From: Chondrus crispus
Lineage: Eukaryota; Rhodophyta; Florideophyceae; Gigartinales; Gigartinaceae
Reading direction: 5' to 3'
DNA: 64,000 nt
Assembly: GCF_000350225.1 (NCBI RefSeq)
Contig: NW_005178943.1
Location: 203,290-267,289 of the forward strand
This document shows positions 1 to 10,604 of this stretch, piece after piece. Made by a program: the position numbers and the translations under genes. A model generated the notes under the pieces. It had not been told where the DNA came from and did no database searches. It saw nothing but the letters and a program-made list of their open reading frames with translations. Numbering within the stretch: position 1 is the stretch's first letter; every line of letters starts with the position of its first letter.

Positions 1-889
1 TTGTTTGTGTTGAAGGGTCATCTCACAGGAGTGGATAAGTTCAATTTTGAACGCTGGGCGGAACGCTTTGTTACAGATATTGCAGACAAAACGGCGAACG
101 GGAAGAAGGTGGTTTTAGTTTACGATGGATATTGAAGCCATTTTGGTGTCAAAGTGCTCGAAAAACTCAAGACGGGAACGTTATCGCGTACTGTCTTCCT
201 GCTCACATGATCGAAACTACTCAGCCTCTGTATGTAGGACTTTTTTGTCCGTTTAAACAGAATGTTAACGAGATTATGTATTCGGGTGGAGAGGCACGTG
301 AGGATGCGGTGTTTTATGTCTTTGATCTACTGTACATGATCAAAGATAGATATGAGAAGGCATTTACAAGAGTCAACATTGTTTCTGGTTTAAAAAAAGG
401 CAGGTATCTGGCCAGTCTCGTGGGACGTCATATTGAGCGTCCCGAGACCTCGCTCCGCAGAGACGCCTTCCAAAATAATGAGTGTGGACGAATTGCAGTT
501 GCTTTTTGAAGCGAAGCGGGCTGCAAAAGAGGCTGGTCAATGCCTGCAGCCCGTTGTCATCAAACAAGGTTATTTTGACACCTCAAAAGGTATGACACTT
601 ACAAGCAGGGAGGCGACGGCCATGATTCAGGCTCAGTGCAGGATGGAGAGAGCGAGGTTTAATGCACGCCAAGCGAAAAAGTACTCTGCATGTGCGAGGG
701 AAAGCCTCGAGAGGGCGGCGCGGATTGCAGCTCGTGTCGAGATTAATAACAGGGCGCTGGTGTTGCGCATGCTCCGGTACGGGGTTCCTCCTGCCCCACC
801 CTGCTCGCTTGCTCTTCGTCGCTCAATCGCAAAAAAGCGTGCAAGCGAACATCGAGTGGCACGAATTGAGGAGTGATTTGTTCGAGTAA
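1..889 (+). pseudogene. pogo/Tigger-like DDE transposase relic, 5' end outside window
   Basis: The open frame from base 1 encodes LVYDGYxSH, the pattern around the second catalytic Asp of pogo-type (DDE_1) transposases. It is broken by TGA at 133-135. A frameshift near 175 moves the frame to 132-509, which carries HMIETTQPLYVGLF, the H..LQPLDVG..GPLK-like signature of this family. A second shift near 430-500 leads to a basic, Arg/Lys-rich C-terminal tail (433-876). One stop plus two frameshifts make it non-functional. The N-terminal HTH half must lie left of the window. The family is well supported; the exact frameshift positions are approximate. Confidence 0.7.
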
Positions 890-1188
890 TGGTGTCTTCT
901 TGACATACAGTATACACTTTAGAATAAATTTTTGATGCACGTTTCTGTTTGCAATTTAATTAGTGTCCAAAATGGGGGTGCAAATTATGGATTGGAAACT
1001 TGTGTGTTGACTGTATTTCTTTTTAACGTGCAGCCAAAAGGATCAAAAGGCATGTGTTTTCCACGTGCATGAACGTACTGCTCGTTTTTTTAAACCTTCT
1101 TACGGCCGTGAAAAGAAGCTCGGGCGCCATTGCAAAGTCATATTCTTTTTAATTTTTGAATTTTGTCCAGAATGGGGGGTGGTGCACT

Positions 1189-1578
1189 TGTAGTGTAACG
1201 ACGGACGCGAGCGCGGGGAGGTCATTAACCGTGGGGTCGTGCATAGTGCACAAGTGGGCGAGTGTGCCCACGTGTAGGGAGCGCGCGCGTGTACCGACCG
1301 GTTGTGGCGTGGCGCACGTGTACAGTAGCACACGTGTCGTCCGTGCGGTAGTCTACGCGTGTTGCATGTGCGCGTTAGCGCACGTGTTGTCCGTGCGGTA
1401 GTCTGTAAGCATCAAGCGTGTACAGTAGTGCACACGTGTAGTAGCAGCGTCCGTGCAGTAGTAGTAATTATGGCGCTAGTTTTTTAATTGGGTACAGTAC
1501 CCGGCCCGCACTAGGCGGCAGATACTGTACTACTGTACTGGGACAGGTGTCTGAGGTGTCCCACTGAGGGGTTAAGAC
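1189..1578 (+). repeat. solo LTR (family III), left half, split by a hAT element
   Basis: It starts TGTAGTGTAACG and runs closely parallel to the intact solo LTR at 29086-29709 through the shared cacgtgtacagtagcacacgtg segment, up to gaggggttaagac. There it breaks; the matching right half resumes at 6853. The 5' terminus TGTAGTRTAAC resembles that of the LTRs of the gypsy element at 40.7-50.7 kb, so this is probably a relative. The copy has about 25 bp of extra internal sequence relative to 29086-29709. Confidence 0.75.
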
Positions 1579-1601
1579 TAGTGCGGCGCGGAAATGCCAT
1601 T
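1579..1601 (+). repeat. hAT left terminal inverted repeat
   Basis: It begins TAGTGCGGC, fitting the hAT YARNG start, and pairs imperfectly with 6822-6844. It directly follows the 8-bp duplication gttaagac. Confidence 0.65.
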
Positions 1602-1911
1602 TCAACCAACCGTGGATAGAGTGGCTACCAGAGAGCCGTGAAAACTGTAACCACGGTTGACGGTTCTTCCATTCAGATGGAAAAGAAAAACTCGCGGATA
1701 CGCGTTTTTCGCTAAATCCACAGTTCCATTGGAGTACGGTTCCGATGGAAAAATCAGCACACAACCGTGGAAAGGGCTAGCTTGTCAATTGGAAAAGCGG
1801 AAAAACGTGGATACGGCGGTTTCACGAAGTACGGATGGCTTAAATTTTTATTCAAAAATCATTACAGATGAGTTCGGTTCAAAAACCGTTCCATCGCCTT
1901 CCACATCTAAC

Positions 1912-1985
1912 GGCGCAGTGGTCCAATGGACAATTTATTTATGTTACTGATACGCGTTCCGGGTTCAAATCCCGGAAATTCTTCT
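1912..1985 (+). other. tRNA-like pol III A-box/B-box pair
   Basis: TGGTCCAATGG fits the A box and GGTTCAAATCC the B box. The B box sits in a perfect 5-bp T-arm (CCGGG/CCCGG, 7-nt loop), and a short T run follows (cttcttttc). No acceptor stem can be formed and the D-loop is too short, so this is not a working tRNA gene. It may be a tRNA-derived SINE or an internal pol III promoter remnant inside the hAT left subterminal region. A chance match cannot be excluded. Confidence 0.35.
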
Positions 1986-2333
1986 TTTCTGGGAAAGTGC
2001 TGTCATACTGTCAATTCTTATTGGAGAGCCAAAGTCGTGTGCGGGACAAAGTTCGATCCATTCGCGATGACAACAACTGGCATAATCCAAATGTAATTGT
2101 TGTACAATAATAACTGTCATATAGTAAGATAAAAGCCCAAGCGGCATTTCAGAAATTCAGCCTCCGTCATGAAAACAGATTTTTTTCGATTAAAAATTTA
2201 TATTATTTTCAGACATTTTCTGCTGGAAAGGTCTTTCATTCCATTGAATGAATGTCATACGAACGCTCCACAGTAACTGAGGTGTCGTTGGAACCGCCCC
2301 CAGGAGCAGCAACACATTTCACTCTCTTTAAAT

Positions 2334-5300
2334 ATGTCGAAGCAAACGAGTTCTGAAGGAACAGATAGCGCTCAAGTTGGTCAGCAATCCATGCCAATAT
2401 CTGTTGCTACCGCCCATGGCATATCACAAAGTGAGATAACGCCATTCATTCCCGAAGTCCCAACAACTTCAACGCATACTGCATCAACTCCTTCGACTGC
2501 CGTGACGACCACCAACTCGACAACCTCAGGAAATCTGCTCATCACGTTTTGTAACAACCTCCGTTTCTGCAAATACGAAAGCTTCGGACGAAAGAAGGCT
2601 GAAATTTGGGCATTTTTTCAGATTGTCTCACCTGACGCAAATATTTCTACAGGAATAGAGCTAAACTTGAAGTGCTGCATCTGCAACGGTGGTTTGCGAT
2701 GGCGTCGCAAGAACGGAACGTCATGCTCAATTAACAATGTGATGGCGAATCACAAAGATTTACTTTTTGCCTTCCGTGCTGCAAACGCTCATTCCTAGAG
2801 TAGTTCTTTCAGACGTTCTAAGTTGATTCAGAAGTCTGTGAATCATGTAGGCAATAACGATATTCGGAAACACTTTAAAGGAGCTTCCTATCCTGCTTCG
2901 AATCATATACAAGTATCATTTATGAAGAACTTGACTCTTCTTGTTGGAAAAACTCTTCGGCCTTTGCCAACTGTTGAATGTCCATGGACTCGGCGTTTGG
3001 TTGCTGACCTAGACCCTCGTATCAAGTGTGGTATAACTACCTTCGTCCCGACCACTCGGAAACGACGGGGGTTGGAGGTAAGGGAGCGCGCGCCGCTGGG
3101 TCACCCACGCGCGAATGCAAACCGTACGGATGAACTCGAAAAGAGGGAAGGCTCACGTGGCCGGTGACGCGCAGCCAGTCGGTGGTGTTAGATCCGGGCG
3201 GCCGGTCACGGGTTAGAAGCCTGAGACTAAAAGGGAAACCGGAACGGGATAGCAATTAGCCGTAAAGGGAAGGGAGGCGAGTCTGCCTCCCGCTTACTGG
3301 AACGGGGCAGGTGCCCCCGGTGTTAACCCCTAAGTGGGACGCCAAGGCACCTGTCCCGCTACAGTAGCTGTTACTTACTGTATACCAGCTACTGTGCAAA
3401 ATTGGCTAATTTGTGCCATTAATTACTAATTACTTACCGTTAGGATCCTACACGTGTAGCCGGTGAGGTACTACTGTACTCTGCACCCGCCGTCTGCTGT
3501 AGATATAACTCTTTACAGTTCTTCTCGCGCTTACAGCCCATCGTACTGCACGCCGGGGCGGCGGCGGTGGTGCCGTGGCCTTCGCGCCGTTGTACTACAT
3601 CAAGTTTCCGTTTCGCAAAACATTTACCGCTAGCTTATTGCCAAAGTTTTCTGGTGAGACGAGAACTACCTATGTTGTCAATCACATTAAGTATGCAAGT
3701 TGTATGACAGTTACGTTTGACCTGTGGATGTCCAGGGGAGCGCAGGACATTTTTTCAGTCATGGCTCACAGGCTGGACGAGAAATTGAAAATGACCTCTC
3801 GTCATCTGCAACTAGTGAAAATGGATGGAACGAAAGGAGTGGGCATTGCGATCAAACGGTCTTGCGTTTTGGAAGATTATGGGATCAAGGATAAAGTAAT
3901 TGCCTACGTGACAGACGGTGGGTCTAATCTTGCCACATGTACAGCGGTGCTTGTTGGGCTGGTCAAGCGCGGGTATCTTGATATTAGTTACCCTTATCAC
4001 GGCAATTGCTGGGCACATATTATGAGCAATTTGTGCAGAAGGACCTTGAAATCTGCCCACTACGATGGTCTTTCTTTGATTAACATTGGTCAGATTCAGC
4101 AAAAACTAAAGTCAGCGATCACTTGGACTAAGACATCCGTTAGAGGGAATCGCATTTGGAAGGAGTCTTGTGTGAATGTTAAGCTGCAACCTGTGAAACT
4201 TTACACGACTTGAAGACTCGTTTTGGTTCCGTTCTAATGATGATGAATCAAATGTATAAGTACAAAGATGCTGTTCATTTTTGCTACTCATCGCCTGCAA
4301 ACGATGGAAACAGTCACCGCGATCCGTCTAATTCTGAATGGGAAGTTATTCGATTTGTGTTGCGGGTGCTAACCCCGATTCTGGAGGGCTGTGTTCTAAA
4401 TCAAGGAACTGAGTATTGGGCTATCTCTGATGTGATTGCTCTAGCCTTGAAGTTGATTGAGAGGTACAGGGCAGTTGATACGGCCTGCCTTGGTGCAGGT
4501 CATATGGAACTCGACGATCTTCAGCAGCACATATTAGAATGGGAAAATGCAGTGAATCTCGAAATTGCGTCTTATCTAAAGATTTTTCTACCCGAATTAC
4601 TTCAATACGATCCCAGTATATGCGATTATGACATGAATCCATATAAGATTCTCGCATTAATGCTAAACCCGCGATATAAAAGCATGAAGTGCTTACTGAG
4701 GGTCATAAGCAAGGAAGAGGAATTGCAGGTTATCACTGCGAATGATAATGTTTTGGTGGACTTTTTGTGAACTATTTACAAAAAGGATCACAATTGCAGT
4801 GTGGTTGCTTCTGAGGGCAATCCATCGACTACAGATATAGATACGGATAGTGACCCGTTTTTTGGCAAGCCACAGAGTTCTGAAAGCAATGATTTGGAAA
4901 TTAGGGCCATTGTGAAACGTGAAATTTCCCCTTATCGCTCTTTGAATTTCGAAGGAAGGACGCAGTTTGGGGATGGAATGTTATGGTTACTGCAGGAACA
5001 GGAGAAATTCCCACATACTGTGAAACGGTCGTGAACTCCGATGCCCCCGATCGCCCGACGGAGCGGGTGGCCGTCGGAGACTTAATGCGTTGCGACTACG
5101 GTATGCCCTATTCCTATGTTTTATTACTGTAGTGTGCCGTACTGTCGTCTGGATGTAACTGCTGTCGTTTTGCAGTGTGCGTTTGGCGCACTCCGTCCGA
5201 GCGTCGCTTTTGTTTTTGTTCGCGGGCGTTTTTATGCGTAACTGGCTCTCAGTTTGAAAACGAACGCTCATTTTCATTGGCTGGTATTGTCACGAACCAC

Positions 5301-5456
5301 AGGAGATCATCTCTAGGAATGGAAAACCAGGACCACATCATGCAGATATATCAAAACTATCCTTCGGACGAGAGTACCACAAACATTCGTCCGAAGGATA
5401 TTATAAAAATAGCAGAGGAAGAGGAAGCAACTGAGGGTGTCGAGCAAAGTGAGTAA
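2334..5456 (+). pseudogene. hAT-family transposase, degenerate
   Basis: N-terminal Ser/Thr-rich leader, then a BED-type zinc-finger-like segment (CCICNGG....GTSCSINNVMANH). After the inserted LTR the reading resumes with TFDLWMS and a YVTDGGSNLATC segment (RNase H core), then NCWAHIMSNL. The C-terminal dimerisation region reads SFSLAGIVTNHRRSSL (about 5240-5320). Disruptions: TAG at 2796-2798, the LTR at 3027-3599, a frameshift near 4205, TGA at 4768-4770 and TGA at about 5032. The 5035-5230 stretch does not read as hAT and could be an intron ending in a pyrimidine-rich ..ag site, or a small insertion. Non-functional. Confidence 0.8.
3027..3599 (-). repeat. solo LTR (family II) inside the hAT transposase
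   Basis: 573 bp running TGTGGTATAAC..GTTGTACTACA, flanked by a perfect 5-bp duplication tcaag (3022-3026 and 3600-3604). It is colinear with the two LTRs of the gypsy element at 40727-50664. Removing it with one duplication copy joins the hAT reading frame (..DPRIK/KFPFRK..). In coding orientation it reads on the minus strand. A solo LTR normally results from recombination between two LTRs. Confidence 0.92.
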
Positions 5457-5651
5457 ATTAATTGCAGTCGATCTAATCAAGCTTTACATACATCGATGCG
5501 GGATTATGTTCGGCTCTTATCGACGGCCTGAACATATCACCCATGCCTCGTCTGATCGACTCGACGACCGCGCGAGTCGCTCGAGTATGGATGCCCGTGC
5601 TTGTTTGTAGATTACGATTGTGAAGGCCGTCCGCTTCTTGCTTGCGCTTCT

Positions 5652-6320
5652 CTAGGACTTCTCTATCTCCCACTGCATGTAGTCGCTGTGATGCGCGATG
5701 AGACTCTCGGCAGAGGGGACAATTCCATTCAGAAGTTGTGTTTCCTTTCTTTCCGTATCATACTCATCGAGTTCTTCCGCAATTTCCGTTGAGTCACGAG
5801 ATGGTGGTTCAGGGGAGAAAGGGGTGACGGGTTCGAGAAGCGTGAATACATAGGCATGAAGGGAAGAAACAGCTTGAGAAGAAAGAGCGCAAGAGCGCAC
5901 ATGTCGATGAGGAGGGCGTGTCGGAGCCTCTGCGACGACAGAGGACATCGCAACGATTGTGAAGCACAGGCCTGTCACGACCAGGTGAAGCTTCGACATT
6001 ATGCTAAGCGCTAGCCAGAACCACGCTGTTCGGATGAGGTGTCCTGCGCAAGGTTCTGTTCGGTGTGGTCGAAGTTGAGCGCCGAAGGGCAATATGAAAC
6101 GAAAACGTTGGGACGAGGAGGGCATGAAAATCGAGACGGGGTGGGGCGCAGGGAGAGGCTTTTTGATGTCTGCCTGCAAAGCGGTGTAGGCGGTGAGCAT
6201 TTCGGTAGAGAGCTTTTCGTTTTCCTTGTAAGCTGTGTGTCGTTCGATGAGACTTGCGATGAGGCGGACGGCTTGCTCTGCCAGGCGGGTGAAGCCCAAG
6301 ATACTGTACGGATCAGCCAT
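5652..6320 (-). CDS. hypothetical ORF carried in the hAT element; internal start would give a secreted peptide
   Basis: The 222-codon frame has no recognised family. Residues 1-60 are helical and polar. The Met at 5997-5999 begins MSKLHLVVTGLCFTIVAMSS followed by an AEA site: a convincing signal peptide, giving a 115-residue secreted product if translation starts there. The tail is acidic (EELDEYDTERKE). After the stop at 5652 the overlapping minus frame down to 5473 stays open (basic, GDREVLEKRKQEADG), suggesting one frameshift in a longer protein. It lies antisense to and beyond the hAT transposase, so it could be a passenger gene, part of a second relic, or a chance ORF. Confidence 0.3.
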   Translation of the reverse strand: MADPYSILGFTRLAEQAVRLIASLIERHTAYKENEKLSTEMLTAYTALQADIKKPLPAPHPVSIFMPSSSQRFRFILPFGAQLRPHRTEPCAGHLIRTAWFWLALSIMSKLHLVVTGLCFTIVAMSSVVAEAPTRPPHRHVRSCALSSQAVSSLHAYVFTLLEPVTPFSPEPPSRDSTEIAEELDEYDTERKETQLLNGIVPSAESLIAHHSDYMQWEIEKS

Positions 6321-6821
6321 GTTGTTTGGGATTAGGGGATGTTGTTCCGAATCGAATAGACGGCGGTGGCAAAGCGGCGCTTGCTCTTCTCTCTATCTCC
6401 CTCTCTCCGTCTCTATTTTTCTCTTGTCATTATTAGTCTTTATTTGTCGTTCTTGCTATTCTCGTAGAGGAGGCGAGAAAGGTTTGCTTGCACTCTTGGC
6501 GCTGCGAGTAAATGTGGTACAAAAACAGTACATTCAATGGCCCATAGCTCTTTTGGGGCGTGTGATGGAACATTGCCCATGAGAGAAAACCATTCCGCGA
6601 TCACGAGATGAAAACCATGGATATTGATGGATATCCATCGTGTCAACTACGAAAACACGGTTTCATGGATAGAAATGAACAGTTCATTAATACCACGGTT
6701 CGGTTTTCTCCGTCAGAAATGAAGGAATGGTGAGCCACGGTTCTGTACGGTTGTTCCATCTTACTATTCCGCGGATACGGTAAACTCAGTATCCACGGAT
6801 ATGCACTGGTAATCCGTACTG

Positions 6822-6844
6822 AATAGGATATCCTTGCCGCAGTG
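6822..6844 (-). repeat. hAT right terminal inverted repeat
   Basis: Reverse complement begins CACTGCGGC and matches the left end at roughly 16 of 23 positions. It directly precedes the second gttaagac copy (6845-6852). Confidence 0.65.
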
Positions 6845-6852
6845 GTTAAGAC

Positions 6853-7136
6853 CTGGTATCCGTCCGCACCAGTAAACTGGGGCAAGCTCACCCCCGTCCC
6901 TTTCGCGCCTAATCTACGACCGTTCGGTAGTTTACCCGCTCGCTGGCTTCTAACCCGTTACCGGTCGCTCCCGATTACGCACCACGGGACGACTGCACGT
7001 AAACGGCCAGTGAGCCTCTCCATTTTCGCGAGTTCGCCCGAATCGGATCTATTTGCGCGGCGCATGCGCGTCGCGTGCTCCCTCTACCAGGCCTCCGCCT
7101 CTCACCCAATCCAGGGCGGAGAGGATCTATCCCACA
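6853..7136 (+). repeat. solo LTR (family III), right half
   Basis: It continues the LTR broken at 1578: ctggtatccgtccgcaccag.. to ..ggatctatcccaca, colinear with 29426-29709. Together with 1189-1578 it reconstitutes an LTR of about 674 bp. The expected 5-bp duplication is not clear; gcact at 1184-1188 and gcacg at 7141-7145 are the nearest candidates. Confidence 0.75.
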
Positions 7137-8854
7137 TTGTGCACGTCACAGCGTGGTTTGTCGGTGACGAAAAGAGTGATATTGAACGAGCTGTTCACTA
7201 CAAGCCCTGGAGTATCCTTCTAGAATCTGGTGAGTCCATTGGGTCCGGGAGCGATGTACACGGGTACACACCGCTGGACTACTTTCTAGTGCTCTTCCCC
7301 ACAATCGCAAATCCGTGATATGGTGACGCTCACGAACGAGAAACTACTGAACATCAATATGCTACCAATTACGAAAGGTGAATTATTGAGATTATTTGGC
7401 ATAATGATACTCTGCACTCGGTTCGTGTTTGGGAACAGGGCTTCGTTGTGGTCAAGAAAGAGACCCGGGAAGTACGTCCCAGCGCCGTCATTTGGAGACA
7501 TTGGAATGCCTCGCGACCGCTTTGACAACCTATGGCGACATTTGTGCTTCAGCAATCAGCCTCCCAAGCGACCTGAGAATATGTCTACCGAACAATATTG
7601 GTGGCGCCTGGTGGATGACTTTGTAAAACGGTTTAATGAGCATCGAGTCACGCACTTCATCCCATCTGAGGTGATTTGCGTTGACGAATCAATGTGAAGA
7701 CGGTATGGGCTTGGTGGGTTTTGGGTGAACAAGGGATTGTCGCAGTACATTGTGATTGATCGCAAGCCTGAAAATGTCTGCGAAGTGCAAAACAGCGCTT
7801 GCGGCAAAGTCACACCATGCGGCTGGCCAAGCCTGTGAAGACAGCGGAAGCTAAGAATGCTATGGCGATTGAGGCTTCTTCGGGCATGCTACACGGGGCG
7901 GCAGTTCTGCACGAGCTCGTCAATCCTTGGCGAATGACAAACCGAATCGTGTGCGCGGATTCTTATTTCCCATCTGTCCAAGCCGCTGAAACCCTCATGT
8001 TTGTTGGGCTGCGGTTTGTCGTGGTTGTGAAGACTGCAATGAAGCGGTTCCCTCTGCAAGCTTTGGCGGGAAAAGAGCTCGAGAAAAGAGGTGACAGGTT
8101 TGGAATGGTATGTCTCGATGACGAAAAGCTGCCGAAGTTCCTCGCGTTTGTCCGGATGAACCGTAACCGCAGGTATTTCGTCACCTCTTGCTCATCTTTA
8201 GCGCCCGAAAAACTGTACTCGTGAGAGCCCTGGTGGCAAGTGGAATATGTTTCGACAAATGCCGACCCAGAACTTGTAGAACCAGAGGTGCCACAGCCGA
8301 AGGCGGCGGAGATTTACTATGATGTTTGTGGTTCGATTGACCAGCACAACCGTTGTCGCCAGGACACTCTCAACTTGGAAAACAAATTGGGGACTATGGA
8401 TTGGGATAAGAGATTCAATACATCTCTGCTTGACATGATAGTGGTCGATACATGGAAAGCCTACAGCGAGTGCAAAAGTACACGATGCCAAATATCTCAA
8501 TCGGAATTCTACATGCATCTCGCTGAGTCTCTGATTGACAACAAATTAGATTCTGTCAGTCTGCGGCGGAGAGTTGGTCTGGAAGCTGAATAAAGTGGAG
8601 TGGTGGTCAAGGGGGTTCCGACGAGTGGCCTTGGTCCACATCTCACGCCTACAAAGCGTCGCCGTAAGAACGAAGAGGGTTAATAGAGCGGAGGTCGGCA
8701 TCAAGGCCGGTGCCTTGAATGCAGCGCGAAAACGACCTGGACCTCCTCGCTCTGTGTGGAGGAGGAACCTGATGAGCCGATGAAGTATCCTTGTAGCACA
8801 AAGAATGGTGCCGCTTGCTATCCAAAACACATGGCGACGTGCCACAATCTTTAG
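7137..8854 (+). pseudogene. piggyBac-type (DDE_Tnp_1_7) transposase relic
   Basis: The entry segment reads GYTPLDYFLVLFP, as in piggyBac N-terminal regions. The catalytic sections follow in order: first Asp in VICVDESM (about 7680), second in IVCADSYF (about 7955), and the late Asp in CGSIDQHNRCRQDTL (about 8340). The C-terminus keeps a Cys/His-rich finger (CLECSAKT..CVEEE..CSTKNGAACYPKHMATCH, about 8718-8845). Damage: a stop then frame change near 7318, TGA at 7695-7697, a frame change near 7800, TGA at 8222-8224, and a stop and shift near 8590. No intact start or TTAA-flanked ends were found. Family certain, function lost. Confidence 0.8.
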
Positions 8855-9926
8855 TTAGCGTGCGCGTGCGGTAAAGTCCTGCATGATTTTTCTAAAATGG
8901 CACTCTCCAGAATCAGCCAGCGCCTCAATTGAGGCACATTTTTAGTAGAGTAGAGTAGACACTATACCCCGGAACACCCCAAAATCGGAATTTTTAATTC
9001 CAATTACGATTCCGCCTTACTACATGTCCTTGAAAAGGGCTATGAACTCGCGTCAGAGGACGGCAGCGCCACAAGACGTAGATATTTTTAAACAAAAATC
9101 TGTGCAATGCACTTGGCACACGCTTTACCATCGAGTTCCATCCTTTCCATATCCCAAATTCAATGCTCTTGAAAATGGCGGACGTATGCCACGGCAACAT
9201 CCCTACCACCGTCACTGCTGTGGTATAAACCCGTGCCACTGTAGTACCCTTTTTCGCGCTACTCGTGTACACGTGTATCTACATAACTCAAGTACCCCGA
9301 CGTACAGTACCAAGCCCTTTTACACCAGCCTTGCTCGCTTTCGACACGCGCACACGTGGACCTACTGCCGCGCTTGTACACGTTTGTACTATGACGTGGC
9401 CTCGTGAGCTCTAGCCGTGACATCTCGACCGCAATCTAGTACAGTATATAGTGTCGTTGGCGCTTGCGCCGGGTGGGTTTGGGGACAAGCAACCAAGGAC
9501 CAAAGACGCGACTTTCGTTCTTGGTTTTGCGCGGTACTAACTTCTTCTCGTTCACGCTCCCTCGTTCTTCTCGCTCGTGCCCTAGGGCTCTCGTGACTAC
9601 GTCGCGTTTTGCCTTCCCGCTTGCGCGCACGAGTCGCTGGCCGTGTGTTTTTCTCGCTTGGTCGAGAGCACCGCGTCGTGCGCTTCTAGTTTCAGTGGTT
9701 CGCGAGCACACTCGGATTTTACAGTCGCCCAAAGGCCTCTACCACTTCCCCCTAACTACCTAGTACACGACCGCACTAACGACCGTTGGTTTAGCACGTG
9801 ACCACGTTTCGAGTACTACTACAACTGCTCCCCCAAGGCGCCCTCCCAACGTCCTCTTCCATCACTTCCCCTCCCGTCCACTCTATTACCTCTCTTTGGC
9901 TCTCTCGTGTCTACAACTTCATCCAA
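8855..9926. other. no gene recognised
   Basis: About 1.07 kb. It holds short Arg/Ser/Pro-rich open frames (9024-9407, 9464-9763) that look like compositional by-products, and several cacgtg/tacacgtg words (9250-9390) similar to those in the LTRs. Nothing supports a gene. Confidence 0.5.
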
Positions 9927-10604
9927 ATGAAAGCGACAACGATCTCAAAGCGGTGCCAAACGCGCCTTAACCGGGCAATTAAAGCCATTGATGATGGCAA
10001 AAGTTATCGTGAAGCCTCTGCATCAACCCGCATTCCGATCTCCAACACTCACCGTGCTTTCAAGAGCCCAGGAAAACCCATTACAAAACCAGGACGGAGA
10101 ACATCCCTCACACAGAGCGAAGAACGTCTTCTTGTTCTTTGCTTCAGCGCTACGCAGCCCGTGGCATTCCCCTCAGCCATCTTCACCTTACAGAAGCAGT
10201 TAAAGCTTAAATAACCTGTATGGACCCTGGTTGTGCTGACAAGTTGCCATTTAAAAATGGTACACCTGGGCGCAAGTTTCTACAATCCTTCCGAAAACGG
10301 CACAAGGATGGGCTTATTTTTGCAGACGTGGAGGCGGAGCGGAAGGCTGGTAAGGGAACCAAGACGATGAAAAGAATGGGAAGCAAGCAGACCGAATGAG
10401 GGAATTGGCATGGGAAAGGCGGGCAATTTTGGCCGGAAAGGCACTGCTACCGTTCAAAGCTAGCGTTCGGTCTATCAAGAAGTGCCGCGCTGATCGCCGC
10501 TTCGCCGTCAAGAAGAAGCTGCAGGAACAAACAGAAACTGCAGCATCCAAGACAGCTCTGGAAGCAAACATGGCTTCGCCATCAACGCCTGAACCAACGC
10601 ATTG
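9927..10604 (+). pseudogene. pogo-like transposase with internal deletion (HTH halves plus tail, no DDE core)
   Basis: MKATTISKRCQTRLNRAIKA begins an N-terminal psq-type HTH, followed by KPGRRTSLTQSEERLL and, after a stop at about 10212, PFKNGTPGRKFLQSFRKRHK, the CENP-B-type HTH segment of pogo-like transposases. The next frame (10396-10602) is the Lys/Arg-rich C-terminal tail. The catalytic DDE domain, which should add roughly 200 codons between them, is missing. Several stops and frame changes remain. This is a deletion derivative of a family related to the relics at 1-889 and 28.4-30.6 kb. The outer ends were not found. Confidence 0.6.

Larger units (their letters stand above)
1579..6844 (+). 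mobile_element. hAT DNA transposon (5.27 kb) inserted in a solo LTR
   Basis: The flanking LTR sequence is interrupted exactly at gttaagac, which appears at both 1571-1578 and 6845-6852: an 8-bp target-site duplication, the hAT length. The ends form imperfect TIRs: left TAGTGCGGCGCGG, right (reverse complement) CACTGCGGCAAGG, about 16 of 23 matching. Inside lies a degenerate hAT transposase (2334-5456). Both subterminal regions are rich in CCACGGTT/AACCGTGG and CGGATAC words, as expected for transposase-binding sites. A minus-strand ORF (5652-6320) sits between the transposase and the right end. A solo LTR later inserted at 3027-3599. Confidence 0.8.

Noticed and set aside
1156-1401. Open frames and cacgtg arrays as telomere or subtelomere repeat
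   Set aside because: The sequence is explained as an LTR by its intact copy at 29086-29709.
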